DNA of 5,555 bases, from assembly GCA_964572475.1 (NCBI GenBank), contig CAZNEZ010000077.1, positions 1 through 5,555 on the forward strand, in the 5' to 3' direction. The DNA is from CAZNEZ01 sp964572475. Its GTDB lineage: Bacteria > Bacillota > Clostridia > Lachnospirales > Lachnospiraceae. Shown one piece after another: positions 1-5,497 of this stretch. The position numbers were made by a program, and so were the translations under genes. The stretch's first letter is position 1; the number at the start of each line of letters is the position of its first letter. The notes under the pieces were generated by a model that was not told the DNA's origin, searched no databases, and saw only the letters and a program-made list of their open reading frames with translations.

Positions 1-431
1 AGAAGCTTAGGAATATTACCATAAAATATGGAGTTCCTACTGATTTATTACAGATAGAGATTACAGAAACAATGGCAGTTTCGGATTTTAACAGTCTTAT
101 AAGAGTGGCAAAGGAACTTAAAATGCTAGGATTTAGTATAGCAATTGATGATTTTGGCAGTGGATATTCTACAATTCAGTTATTATACAAATTGCCTATA
201 GATGTTGTTAAATTTGATCGCAACTTTCTAATTAAAAAGGAAAATCCAATAGAGGATGATATTATGAATGAACTAGTTACAATATGTCACAAAAACGGTA
301 TTATTGTTGTGTGTGAAGGAATAGAAACTACTGAAAATGAAGAGTATATTAAAAATCATGGCTGTAGATATGCACAAGGATTTTTATATGCTAAGCCTAT
401 TCCACAAGACAGCTTTGCAGAGATTCTATAG
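1..431 (+). CDS. EAL-domain cyclic-di-GMP phosphodiesterase, C-terminal part (5' truncated by window edge)
   Basis: The reading frame is open from base 3 to the TAG at 429-431, giving the last 142 residues of a larger protein. The visible part is the C-terminal two thirds of an EAL domain, which hydrolyses cyclic di-GMP to linear pGpG. Family motifs appear in order: EITET (57-71), the metal-binding pair in DDFGSGYST (first Asp codon at 147), VKFDRNF with the conserved Lys, CEGIET with the expected catalytic Glu, and YAQGF with the conserved Gln, then KPIP near the end. All active-site residues expected in this part are present, so nothing suggests a degenerate domain. The EAL signature itself and any sensor, GGDEF or membrane region lie upstream and cannot be judged. 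The ATG at 72 is internal to the domain and is not the start. No terminator follows: the recA promoter region begins at the base after the stop. Confidence 0.93.
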   Translation, partial: KLRNITIKYGVPTDLLQIEITETMAVSDFNSLIRVAKELKMLGFSIAIDDFGSGYSTIQLLYKLPIDVVKFDRNFLIKKENPIEDDIMNELVTICHKNGIIVVCEGIETTENEEYIKNHGCRYAQGFLYAKPIPQDSFAEIL

Positions 432-460
432 TTGAAAATATATACAATATGTGATATGAT
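432..460 (+). promoter_or_regulatory. Upstream recA promoter P1 (sigma-A type, extended -10)
   Basis: TTGAAA (432-437) is separated by 17 bases from TATGAT (455-460), and a TG one base before the -10 (452-453) makes it an extended -10. The -35 begins at the base after the EAL gene's stop codon. Transcription would start near 467, leaving the first LexA box (482-495) just downstream, a position where bound repressor would block the polymerase. This is a sequence match only; the start site is inferred. Confidence 0.6.
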
Positions 461-481
461 TACAAGACAATGGGGAATAAT

Positions 482-495
482 CGAAAATGTGTTCG
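482..495 (+). promoter_or_regulatory. LexA (SOS, Cheo-type) box 1
   Basis: The sequence CGAAAATGTGTTCG matches the Gram-positive LexA operator CGAAC-N4-GTTCG at 9 of 10 defined positions; the only deviation is A for C at the fifth base. It lies 21 bases downstream of the P1 -10 and just upstream of the P2 -35. LexA bound here could therefore block P1 clearance and also affect polymerase binding at P2. Confidence 0.7.
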
Positions 496-502
496 ATTGT
501 TA

Positions 503-531
503 TTGACAAAACATGTTTTGTGGGATATTAT
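503..531 (+). promoter_or_regulatory. Main recA promoter P2 (sigma-A type)
   Basis: A perfect TTGACA (503-508) is followed after 17 bases by TATTAT (526-531). A perfect TATAAT at 529-534 is the alternative -10, but it would need a 20-base spacer. Initiation near 538 would give a leader of about 40 bases, with LexA box 2 starting about 8 bases inside the transcript. Confidence 0.75.
506..521. repeat. Perfect 16-bp palindrome over the recA -35
   Basis: ACAAAACATGTTTTGT is its own reverse complement across all 16 bases. It covers the last half of the TTGACA hexamer and most of the spacer of P2, where a repressor would compete with RNA polymerase. It shares an AACATGTT core with LexA-type sites, but its half-site spacing is two bases shorter than CGAAC-N4-GTTCG and it lacks the CGAAC/GTTCG arms. 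It is therefore not called as a LexA box. Its function is unknown. Confidence 0.5.
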
Positions 532-545
532 AATATTATATTAGA

Positions 546-559
546 CGAACAAATGTTCA
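546..559 (+). promoter_or_regulatory. LexA (SOS, Cheo-type) box 2
   Basis: CGAACAAATGTTCA matches CGAAC-N4-GTTCG at 9 of 10 defined positions (final A instead of G). It lies between the P2 -10 and the recA Shine-Dalgarno, the normal place for a LexA operator in Firmicutes recA genes. Its centre is 64 bp from the centre of box 1. LexA control of recA is well established in this phylum; binding here is inferred from the motif. Confidence 0.85.
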
Positions 560-560
560 C

Positions 561-567
561 AAGGAGG
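561..567 (+). promoter_or_regulatory. recA ribosome binding site
   Basis: AAGGAGG is a near-full Shine-Dalgarno with a 9-base spacer to ATG 577. It fixes the recA start at 577 rather than at in-frame ATGs 487 (inside LexA box 1) or 553 (inside LexA box 2), neither of which has such a site. Confidence 0.9.
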
Positions 568-576
568 ATATTCGTA

Positions 577-1713
577 ATGGAAAAAAATGAAAAGTTAAAA
601 GCATTAGATGCAGCATTAGCACAGATAGAGAAGCAACATGGTAAAGGTTCTGTCATGAAGCTTGGAGATTCAGGAACACATATGAATGTTGAGACAATTC
701 CGACAGGAGCATTAAGTCTTGACATTGCACTTGGACTTGGTGGTATACCTAAGGGAAGAATTGTTGAAGTATATGGTCCAGAATCCAGTGGTAAGACTAC
801 TGTAGCATTACATATGATTGCAGAAGTACAAAAGAGAGGCGGCATCGCTGGATTTATAGATGCTGAACATGCACTTGATCCTGTGTATGCTAAACATATA
901 GGTGTTGATATTGATAATCTTTATATTTCACAACCAGATTATGGTGAACAGGCTTTGGAGATTACAGAGACTTTGGTAAGGTCTGGAGCTGTTGACATTG
1001 TAATCGTTGATTCAGTTGCCGCACTTGTTCCTAAAGCAGAGATAGATGGAGAGATGGGTGATTCTCATGTTGGTCTTCATGCAAGACTTATGTCACAGGC
1101 ACTTAGAAAGCTTACAGCAGTTATTAGTAAGTCTAATTGTATTGTAATCTTTATTAACCAGTTACGTGAAAAAGTAGGAGTTATGTTTGGTAGTCCTGAA
1201 ACAACTACAGGTGGTAGGGCATTGAAGTTCTATTCATCTATAAGATTAGATGTGCGTAGAATTGAGTCTTTAAAAGCTGGCGGTGAGGTAATAGGTAACA
1301 GAACAAGAATTAAAGTTGTTAAGAATAAGATTGCACCACCATTTAAAGAAGCAGAATTTGATATTATGTTTGGTGAAGGAATTTCCAGAGAAGGCGATAT
1401 TCTTGACCTTGCGGCAGAAGCAGATGTGGTTAACAAGAGTGGTTCTTGGTATGCATATAAGGGCGAGAAGATTGGTCAGGGTAGAGAGAATGCAAAGAAC
1501 ACATTAAAAAGTAATCCTGATATGCTAGAAGAGATAGAAAAAGAAGTTAGAGCTAAGTTATCTCTTGATGGAGAAATAGAAGAAGCACCAAGTGATTTAC
1601 AGGAGAAATCAAGCAAATCTAAGACATTAAAGGGAACTAAGGCTACTGATAATTCTACTGATAATACTAAGATATCTGATGCAGAATCAGATAGTACAGA
1701 TACAGAGTCATAA
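577..1713 (+). CDS. recA: RecA recombinase / SOS co-protease
   Basis: A 378-residue RecA, normal length for the family. RecA polymerises on single-stranded DNA, uses ATP for homologous pairing and strand exchange, and as a filament triggers LexA self-cleavage. Visible landmarks are the N-terminal helix (about 1-30), Walker A GPESSGKT (67-74), the catalytic Glu in FIDAEHALDP (Glu97), Walker B IVIVDS (Asp145), and the L2 DNA-binding loop starting at NQLREKVG with Gln195 and continuing through SPETTTGG. The C-terminal domain (about 270-330) carries the GSWYAYKGEKIGQGREN region. The last roughly 45 residues are a Ser/Thr/Asp/Glu/Lys-rich disordered tail, including the small repeat TDNS-TDNT (357-364). 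Acidic RecA tails are known to tune filament assembly. The start follows a strong Shine-Dalgarno. The stop overlaps the recX start (TAATG), so the two are very probably co-transcribed and translationally coupled. Two promoters with LexA boxes imply SOS induction. Confidence 0.98.
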   Translation: MEKNEKLKALDAALAQIEKQHGKGSVMKLGDSGTHMNVETIPTGALSLDIALGLGGIPKGRIVEVYGPESSGKTTVALHMIAEVQKRGGIAGFIDAEHALDPVYAKHIGVDIDNLYISQPDYGEQALEITETLVRSGAVDIVIVDSVAALVPKAEIDGEMGDSHVGLHARLMSQALRKLTAVISKSNCIVIFINQLREKVGVMFGSPETTTGGRALKFYSSIRLDVRRIESLKAGGEVIGNRTRIKVVKNKIAPPFKEAEFDIMFGEGISREGDILDLAAEADVVNKSGSWYAYKGEKIGQGRENAKNTLKSNPDMLEEIEKEVRAKLSLDGEIEEAPSDLQEKSSKSKTLKGTKATDNSTDNTKISDAESDSTDTES

Positions 1714-2321
1714 TGGTAGTTACAGATATTTTAGAAATTGACAGCAAGAGATGCAAAATATATATTGATGAGCAATTAGCTTTTGCATTGTATAAAGGCG
1801 AAATCAGAAAGCTTAAAATCAAAGTTGATTCTGAGCTTTCTGAGGAAGACTATAGATATATAATTGAAGACCTGCTTTTAAAAAGAGCTAAAAGCAGGTC
1901 TATGTATATTATAGGTAGAACAGAAAAGTCAGAAGCTGAACTTATTAAGAAGTTAAAAGAATCCTTTTATCCTGAATGTGTTATAGAACAAACGATAGAT
2001 TTTCTTAAGGAATATAAGCTAATCGATGATGAGAGATATGCAAGAGAATATTATAGATATAAGAGTTCAGGAAAGAGTCGTAAAGTAATAAAACTTGAAC
2101 TATTAAGAAAAGGCATAGATAAAGAGACGATTAGTGAAGTTTTGGAAGAGAATGATAATGATGAGAGTGAATTAATAAAGAAATTAATTACTAAAAAGAA
2201 AGTGGATTTGTCTGTAGCAACTAGAGAAGAAATAAGTAAATTATACTCTTTTTTGTTAAGAAAAGGCTTCGATTATGAGGATGTAACAAGTGTAATTAAT
2301 AAATTGACAAAATACTTCTGA
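1713..2321 (+). CDS. recX: Regulatory protein RecX
   Basis: A 202-residue RecX-family protein. RecX binds RecA filaments and modulates, usually limits, their growth and activity. The N-terminal part (about 1-55, ILEIDSKRCKIYIDEQLAFALYKGEIRKL) matches the beta-rich N-terminus typical of Firmicutes RecX. The rest is helical, charged and built as repeated three-helix units. The family-typical segments are SEAELIKKLKE (about 73-83), FLKEYKLIDDERYAREYYRYK (about 97-117, with the LIDDERYA signature) and LRKGFDYEDVTSVI near the C-terminus. The ATG overlaps the recA TAA by one base, and I see no convincing Shine-Dalgarno before it, so translation probably depends on ribosomes finishing recA. A perfect 13-bp inverted repeat lies inside the gene at 1868-1901. 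No terminator follows the stop. Identity is supported by both sequence and position after recA. Confidence 0.95.
   Translation: MVVTDILEIDSKRCKIYIDEQLAFALYKGEIRKLKIKVDSELSEEDYRYIIEDLLLKRAKSRSMYIIGRTEKSEAELIKKLKESFYPECVIEQTIDFLKEYKLIDDERYAREYYRYKSSGKSRKVIKLELLRKGIDKETISEVLEENDNDESELIKKLITKKKVDLSVATREEISKLYSFLLRKGFDYEDVTSVINKLTKYF
1868..1901 (+). repeat. Perfect 13-bp inverted repeat (hairpin) inside recX
   Basis: AGACCTGCTTTTA (1868-1880) is followed by an 8-base spacer and its exact reverse complement TAAAAGCAGGTCT (1889-1901). In mRNA this is a long uninterrupted stem within codons for residues 52-63 (DLLLKRAKSRS). No T-run follows (next bases ATGTATATT), so it is not a canonical terminator. 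It could slow ribosomes or polymerase, stabilise the upstream recA message, or be a processing site; none of this is shown by the sequence. Confidence 0.75.
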
Positions 2322-2370
2322 AATTGCTCTAAATAATTTGTCATTGTGCATAATAATACATCAACTTTAC

Positions 2371-2399
2371 TTGACATAATAATAAAAAAAGTATAAAAT
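2371..2399 (+). promoter_or_regulatory. rny promoter (sigma-A type)
   Basis: A perfect TTGACA (2371-2376) is followed after 17 bases by TAAAAT (2394-2399, 5 of 6). It lies in the 125-base gap between recX and rny, and initiation near 2406 gives a leader of about 40 bases. It makes rny transcription independent of recA SOS control, although read-through from recX is not excluded because no terminator is visible in 2322-2370. Confidence 0.7.
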
Positions 2400-2432
2400 T
2401 AAAGTGTTGTATTTGTACAATGAAAATTGAAT

Positions 2433-2446
2433 AAGGAGGTGCTCCT
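2433..2446 (+). promoter_or_regulatory. rny ribosome binding site inside a small hairpin
   Basis: AAGGAGGTG (2433-2441) is a 9-base match to the complement of the 16S rRNA 3' end and sits right before the GTG at 2447, which fixes that start. The same bases can pair with the sequence after them: AGGAG (2434-2438), loop GTG, then CTCCT (2442-2446), a perfect 5-bp stem that ends at the start codon. The Shine-Dalgarno may therefore be partly masked. Confidence 0.8.
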
Positions 2447-3994
2447 GTGACTGAAGTTATAATTGCAATAGTTATTACACTTTGTATAGTTGCTCCTATT
2501 ACTTGGATTGTAGCCATTACTTACAGAAAGAAGGTCGTTGAGGCCCAAATCGGTAGTGCGGAAACAAGGTCAAGAGAAATCATAGATGAAGCGGTTAAGA
2601 CAGCTGAAGCTAAGAAAAGGGAAGCTCTTTTAGAGGCTAAGGAAGAGGCATTAAAAGCCAAAAACGAGTCAGATAAAGAGACAAAGGAACGTAGAGCTGA
2701 GGTACAGCGTTTTGAAAAGCGTATTATTGCTAAAGAGGAAGCTATTGATAAGAAAGCAGATGCTATCGAGAAAAAAGAAAATAGTTTGAATCAGAAAGAG
2801 CAAGAACTTACGAAAGTCAAAGCAGAAGTAGAAAAGCTCAATGAACAAAGAATTCAGGAACTGGAACGAATCTCTGGACTTACCTCCGAACAAGCAAAAG
2901 AATATCTTTTAAAAACTGTTGAAGATGATGTTAAACATGACACAGCTAAGATGATTAAAGAGTTAGAAAGTAAAGCCAAGGAAGAAGCCGGCAAAAAGGC
3001 TAAGGAATATGTGGTTACTGCAATACAGAAGTGTGCTGCAGATCATGTATCAGAGACAACTATTTCAGTTGTACAGCTTCCTAATGATGAAATGAAAGGT
3101 CGTATTATTGGTCGTGAAGGTCGTAATATTCGTACTTTAGAGACTATGACAGGTGTTGATCTTATTATAGATGATACCCCTGAAGCAGTTATTTTATCAA
3201 GCTTTGATCCAATCAGAAGAGAAGTTGCAAGAATTGCACTTGAGAAGCTGATTGTGGATGGAAGAATTCATCCAGCTAGAATCGAAGAGATGGTTGAAAA
3301 AGCTCAAAAAGAAGTTGAAGTTATGATTCGTGAAGAAGGTGAAGCTGCTACATTTGAAGTAGGAGTTCATGGAATTCACCCAGAACTTGTTAAACTCTTA
3401 GGTAAGATGAAGTTTAGAACAAGTTATGGTCAGAATGCATTAAAACATTCTATCGAGGTTGCTCATTTGTCAGGATTATTGGCAGGAGAGATTGGCGTAG
3501 ATGTAAGAATGGCAAAAAGAGCAGGACTATTACATGATATCGGCAAATCAGTCGATCATGAAATGGAAGGCTCACATATTCAGATTGGTGTTGATTTATG
3601 TAGAAAATACAAAGAATCAGCATTGGTTATTAATGCAGTTGAGTCTCATCATGGAGATGTTGAACCAGAGTCACTCATTGCTTGCATAGTACAGGCAGCT
3701 GATACTATTTCTGCTGCAAGACCTGGTGCAAGACGAGAGACATTAGAGACATATACTAACAGATTAAAACAATTAGAAGATATTACCAACTCATACAAAG
3801 GGGTTGATAAATCATTTGCTATTCAGGCTGGTAGAGAGATTCGAATTATGGTAGTTCCTGAGCAGATTAATGATGCTGATATGGTTCTTTTAGCTAGAGA
3901 CATATCAAAACAGATCGAATCAGAGCTAGAATATCCAGGACAAATCAAAGTAAGTGTTATTAGAGAATCACGTGCTGTTGATTATGCTAAGTAA
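2447..3994 (+). CDS. rny: Ribonuclease Y
   Basis: A 515-residue RNase Y, close to the roughly 520 residues usual in Firmicutes. It is the membrane-anchored endoribonuclease that initiates decay and processing of many mRNAs. Domains in order: one N-terminal membrane helix (about 3-26, VIIAIVITLCIVAPITWIVAI); a long Lys/Glu/Ala-rich coiled coil (about 30-200) that drives dimerisation; a KH RNA-binding domain (about 205-270) with its GxxG loop in GRIIGREGRN (218-227); and an HD metal-dependent domain with His334, the catalytic HD pair His363-Asp364 in LLHDIGKS, His401/402 in ESHHGD, and Asp419 in QAADT. A C-terminal RNase Y-specific part follows (about 425-515). All expected catalytic residues are present. 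The start is GTG with a very strong Shine-Dalgarno. An rny gene downstream of recA is a recurring arrangement in Firmicutes. It has its own promoter upstream and a terminator directly after it. Confidence 0.97.
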   Translation: MTEVIIAIVITLCIVAPITWIVAITYRKKVVEAQIGSAETRSREIIDEAVKTAEAKKREALLEAKEEALKAKNESDKETKERRAEVQRFEKRIIAKEEAIDKKADAIEKKENSLNQKEQELTKVKAEVEKLNEQRIQELERISGLTSEQAKEYLLKTVEDDVKHDTAKMIKELESKAKEEAGKKAKEYVVTAIQKCAADHVSETTISVVQLPNDEMKGRIIGREGRNIRTLETMTGVDLIIDDTPEAVILSSFDPIRREVARIALEKLIVDGRIHPARIEEMVEKAQKEVEVMIREEGEAATFEVGVHGIHPELVKLLGKMKFRTSYGQNALKHSIEVAHLSGLLAGEIGVDVRMAKRAGLLHDIGKSVDHEMEGSHIQIGVDLCRKYKESALVINAVESHHGDVEPESLIACIVQAADTISAARPGARRETLETYTNRLKQLEDITNSYKGVDKSFAIQAGREIRIMVVPEQINDADMVLLARDISKQIESELEYPGQIKVSVIRESRAVDYAK

Positions 3995-4006
3995 GAATTA
4001 AAATTG

Positions 4007-4053
4007 AATGGTTAAATCTATACTATTAAAGTAGAGATTTAACCATTTTTTTT
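4007..4053 (+). terminator. Intrinsic terminator of rny
   Basis: Starting 13 bases after the rny stop, AATGGTTAAATCTATAC (4007-4023) pairs with GTAGAGATTTAACCATT (4031-4047). This gives 16 base pairs with one A/G mismatch and a 7-base loop, and the 3' arm runs into eight Ts (4046-4053). The stem is AT-rich but long; hairpin plus U-tract is the textbook intrinsic terminator. Confidence 0.9.
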
Positions 4054-4060
4054 ATATAAT
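4032..4060 (+). promoter_or_regulatory. Possible weak promoter overlapping the rny terminator
   Basis: A perfect -10 TATAAT (4055-4060) has TAGAGA (4032-4037, 4 of 6 to TTGACA) exactly 17 bases upstream. If real, transcription would start near 4067 and meet the terminator ending at 4141, giving an RNA of about 75 bases. In AT-rich DNA a chance TATAAT is common, hence the low confidence. Confidence 0.25.
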
Positions 4061-4091
4061 AGGAAAATACGCAGTAACATAGGGAATTTAA

Positions 4092-4112
4092 GAAGAATAC
4101 GAAGTATTCTTC
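4092..4112 (+). repeat. Perfect 9-bp hairpin directly before a terminator
   Basis: GAAGAATAC, loop GAA, then GTATTCTTC: a perfect 9-bp stem with a three-base loop. It is separated by a single C from the next hairpin (4114-4137), so the two could stack as tandem stems in RNA. It has no T-run of its own. Confidence 0.6.
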
Positions 4113-4113
4113 C

Positions 4114-4141
4114 AAGTGTTCACGCTAGTGAACACTTTTTT
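4114..4141 (+). terminator. Second intrinsic terminator between rny and the aminotransferase gene
   Basis: AAGTGTTCAC (4114-4123), loop GCTA, GTGAACACTT (4128-4137) form a perfect 10-bp stem running into six Ts (4136-4141). It is a canonical terminator on the + strand. It sits about 60 bases after the rny terminator and just upstream of the aminotransferase promoter. It therefore either backs up the rny terminator or ends a separate short transcript. Confidence 0.85.
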
Positions 4142-4154
4142 ATGAGAAAAATCA

Positions 4155-4183
4155 TAGACAATTTTTTAGTCTTATTATATAAT
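4155..4183 (+). promoter_or_regulatory. Aminotransferase promoter (sigma-A type)
   Basis: TAGACA (4155-4160, 5 of 6) and a perfect TATAAT (4178-4183) are 17 bases apart. Initiation near 4190 would give a leader of about 30 bases, too short for a riboswitch. The promoter lies after both terminators, so the gene is an independent unit. Confidence 0.75.
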
Positions 4184-4205
4184 GAATAAAGTTTACGAAA
4201 GGGAC

Positions 4206-4212
4206 AGGTGAT
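4206..4212 (+). promoter_or_regulatory. Aminotransferase ribosome binding site
   Basis: AGGTGAT matches seven bases of the downstream part of the Shine-Dalgarno consensus (AAGGAGGTGATC), with an 8-base spacer to ATG 4221. An in-frame TAG at 4212-4214 rules out any earlier start. Confidence 0.75.
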
Positions 4213-4220
4213 AGTACATT

Positions 4221-5426
4221 ATGTCATTAACATTATCAAAAAAAGCCGCAGCGGTTAAACCGTCATCAACACTAGCAATTACAGCAAAGGCAAAAACACT
4301 TAAAGCACAAGGAATCGACGTAGTTGGATTTGGAGCAGGAGAGCCAGATTTCAATACCCCTGAGAATATTTGCAATGCTGCTATAGAAGCCATTAATTCA
4401 GGCTTTACAAAATATACACCAGCTTCAGGTATAGACGACTTGAAGAAGGCTATTTCTGTCAAATTCAAGAACTTCAATAATCTTGATTATGCTACTAATC
4501 AGATAGTAGTAAGTAATGGAGGTAAACATTCATTAACTAATGTATTTACAGCTATTCTTAATCCAGAGGACGAAGTTATTATTCCTGCACCATATTGGTT
4601 GAGCTATCCAGAGATAGTTAAGTTAGCAGGAGGAGTTCCAGTATATGTTAACGGACCAAAGGAACAAGGATACAAGGTAAATGTTGAACAGTTGCAAGCT
4701 GTAACAACATCTAAGACAAAAGCATTGGTTCTTAATACACCTAACAATCCTACAGGTGTGATTTATACTAAGGAAGAATTAGAGAAGATAGCAGAATATG
4801 TTGTTAAGAATGATATATATGTTGTAGCTGACGAAATGTATGAGAATCTCGTATATAATGGTCAGAAGCATGTAAGCATCGCTTCACTTAATGAAGAGAT
4901 ATATAAGAGAGCAATTACTGTTAGTGGTTTAGCAAAGAGCTATGCTATGACAGGTTGGAGAATTGGATATACAGGTTCTAGTGTTGAGATTGCTAAGCTT
5001 ATGGGCAGCGTTCAAAGTCACCAGACATCAAATCCTAATTCTATAGCTCAAAAAGCAGCTGTTGAAGCGCTTACAGGAGACCAGTCAACAGTACAGATGA
5101 TGTTAGAAGCATTTGATGAAAGAAGAAAATTCATGATAGAAAAGGCTTCAAAGATTCCTTATATATCTTTTGTTGAGCCACTGGGAGCATTTTACCTATT
5201 TATTGATGTTAGTGAAATATTAACTAAGAAGTATAAGGGTAATGTTGTAGGAGACACATCGGAGATGGCAAGAATTCTTATTGAAGATTATAATGTAGCT
5301 GTTGTTCCATGTGCAGACTTCGGTTTCCCTAACAATATTAGATTATCTTATGCAATATCAATTGAATTGATTGATAAAGGACTTACAAGATTTGAGAATT
5401 TTGTTAATGAATTAGAAAATCTATAA
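4221..5426 (+). CDS. Class I PLP-dependent aminotransferase, probable aspartate aminotransferase
   Basis: A 401-residue fold-type I aminotransferase, typical length for subgroup I-beta (class Ib) aspartate aminotransferases. These soluble enzymes exchange the amino group between aspartate and 2-oxoglutarate, giving oxaloacetate and glutamate. Visible motifs are GFGAGEPDFNTP (37-48), which closes over the substrate; SNGGKHSL (98-105); PYWLSYPE (124-131); NTPNNPTG (172-179) with the PLP-contacting Asn; VADEMYE with Asp204 (pyridine nitrogen) and Tyr207; SGLAKSYAMTGWRIGY with the Schiff-base Lys239 and the Arg contacting PLP phosphate; and NNIRLSYA with Arg374, which binds the substrate alpha-carboxylate. 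Lys102 in GGKH aligns with the lysine that recognises the distal carboxylate in Thermus-type class Ib enzymes, supporting aspartate as substrate. Related enzymes also act on prephenate or aromatic amino acids, so exact specificity is not settled. Flanking promoter and terminator suggest a single-gene unit. Confidence 0.92.
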   Translation: MSLTLSKKAAAVKPSSTLAITAKAKTLKAQGIDVVGFGAGEPDFNTPENICNAAIEAINSGFTKYTPASGIDDLKKAISVKFKNFNNLDYATNQIVVSNGGKHSLTNVFTAILNPEDEVIIPAPYWLSYPEIVKLAGGVPVYVNGPKEQGYKVNVEQLQAVTTSKTKALVLNTPNNPTGVIYTKEELEKIAEYVVKNDIYVVADEMYENLVYNGQKHVSIASLNEEIYKRAITVSGLAKSYAMTGWRIGYTGSSVEIAKLMGSVQSHQTSNPNSIAQKAAVEALTGDQSTVQMMLEAFDERRKFMIEKASKIPYISFVEPLGAFYLFIDVSEILTKKYKGNVVGDTSEMARILIEDYNVAVVPCADFGFPNNIRLSYAISIELIDKGLTRFENFVNELENL

Positions 5427-5452
5427 AAATAACACAATAGTGTATAGCGTTT

Positions 5453-5485
5453 AAAATGGTTTAAGTTTAATACTTAAACCATTTT
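5453..5485 (+). terminator. Symmetric terminator-like hairpin after the aminotransferase gene
   Basis: AAAATGGTTTAAGT (5453-5466), loop TTAAT, and ACTTAAACCATTTT (5472-5485) form a perfect 14-bp stem, 26 bases after the stop codon. Only four Ts end the stem and then GCG follows, so the U-tract is short and termination may be moderate. Because the stem has A4 on one side and T4 on the other, it could act in both directions. Confidence 0.7.
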
Positions 5486-5497
5486 GCGTAAGAAAAC

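Noticed and set aside
72..431. A complete 119-residue protein starting at ATG 72
   Set aside because: The frame stays open to the left edge and codes for EAL-domain sequence (LQIEITET) before this Met, so it is an internal methionine of a truncated gene.
487..576. A 30-residue N-terminal extension of RecA starting at ATG 487
   Set aside because: The ATG lies inside LexA box 1, upstream of promoter P2, and has no Shine-Dalgarno. The extension is unlike RecA, and AAGGAGG at 561-567 marks ATG 577 as the real start.
528..845. Minus-strand open frame opposite recA, and similar ones at 1230-1436, 2669-2893, 3197-3379 and 4193-4477
   Set aside because: They lie opposite well-identified genes, have no recognisable protein family, and their low-complexity content mirrors the coding strand. 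They are shadows.
1316..1507. A + strand 63-residue frame inside recA
   Set aside because: It lies entirely within the RecA coding region in another frame and shows no family features.
2304..2335. TTGACA at 2304-2309 as an additional rny promoter
   Set aside because: It lies within the last recX codons, and the only -10-like sequence (TAAATA at 2330) needs a 20-base spacer. The promoter at 2371-2399 is much better.
2304..2344. Terminator after recX from TGACAAA/TTTGTCA pairing
   Set aside because: Only 7 bp, with a loop of about 25 bases, a 5' arm inside recX and no T-run. I do not regard it as a terminator.
2413..2420. TTGTACAA palindrome in the rny leader as an operator
   Set aside because: An 8-base palindrome is expected by chance in AT-rich DNA, and nothing else supports it.
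4116..4135. GTTCAC...GTGAAC as a LexA or similar operator
   Set aside because: The half-sites face the opposite way from CGAAC-N4-GTTCG, and the sequence is fully explained as a terminator stem followed by T6.
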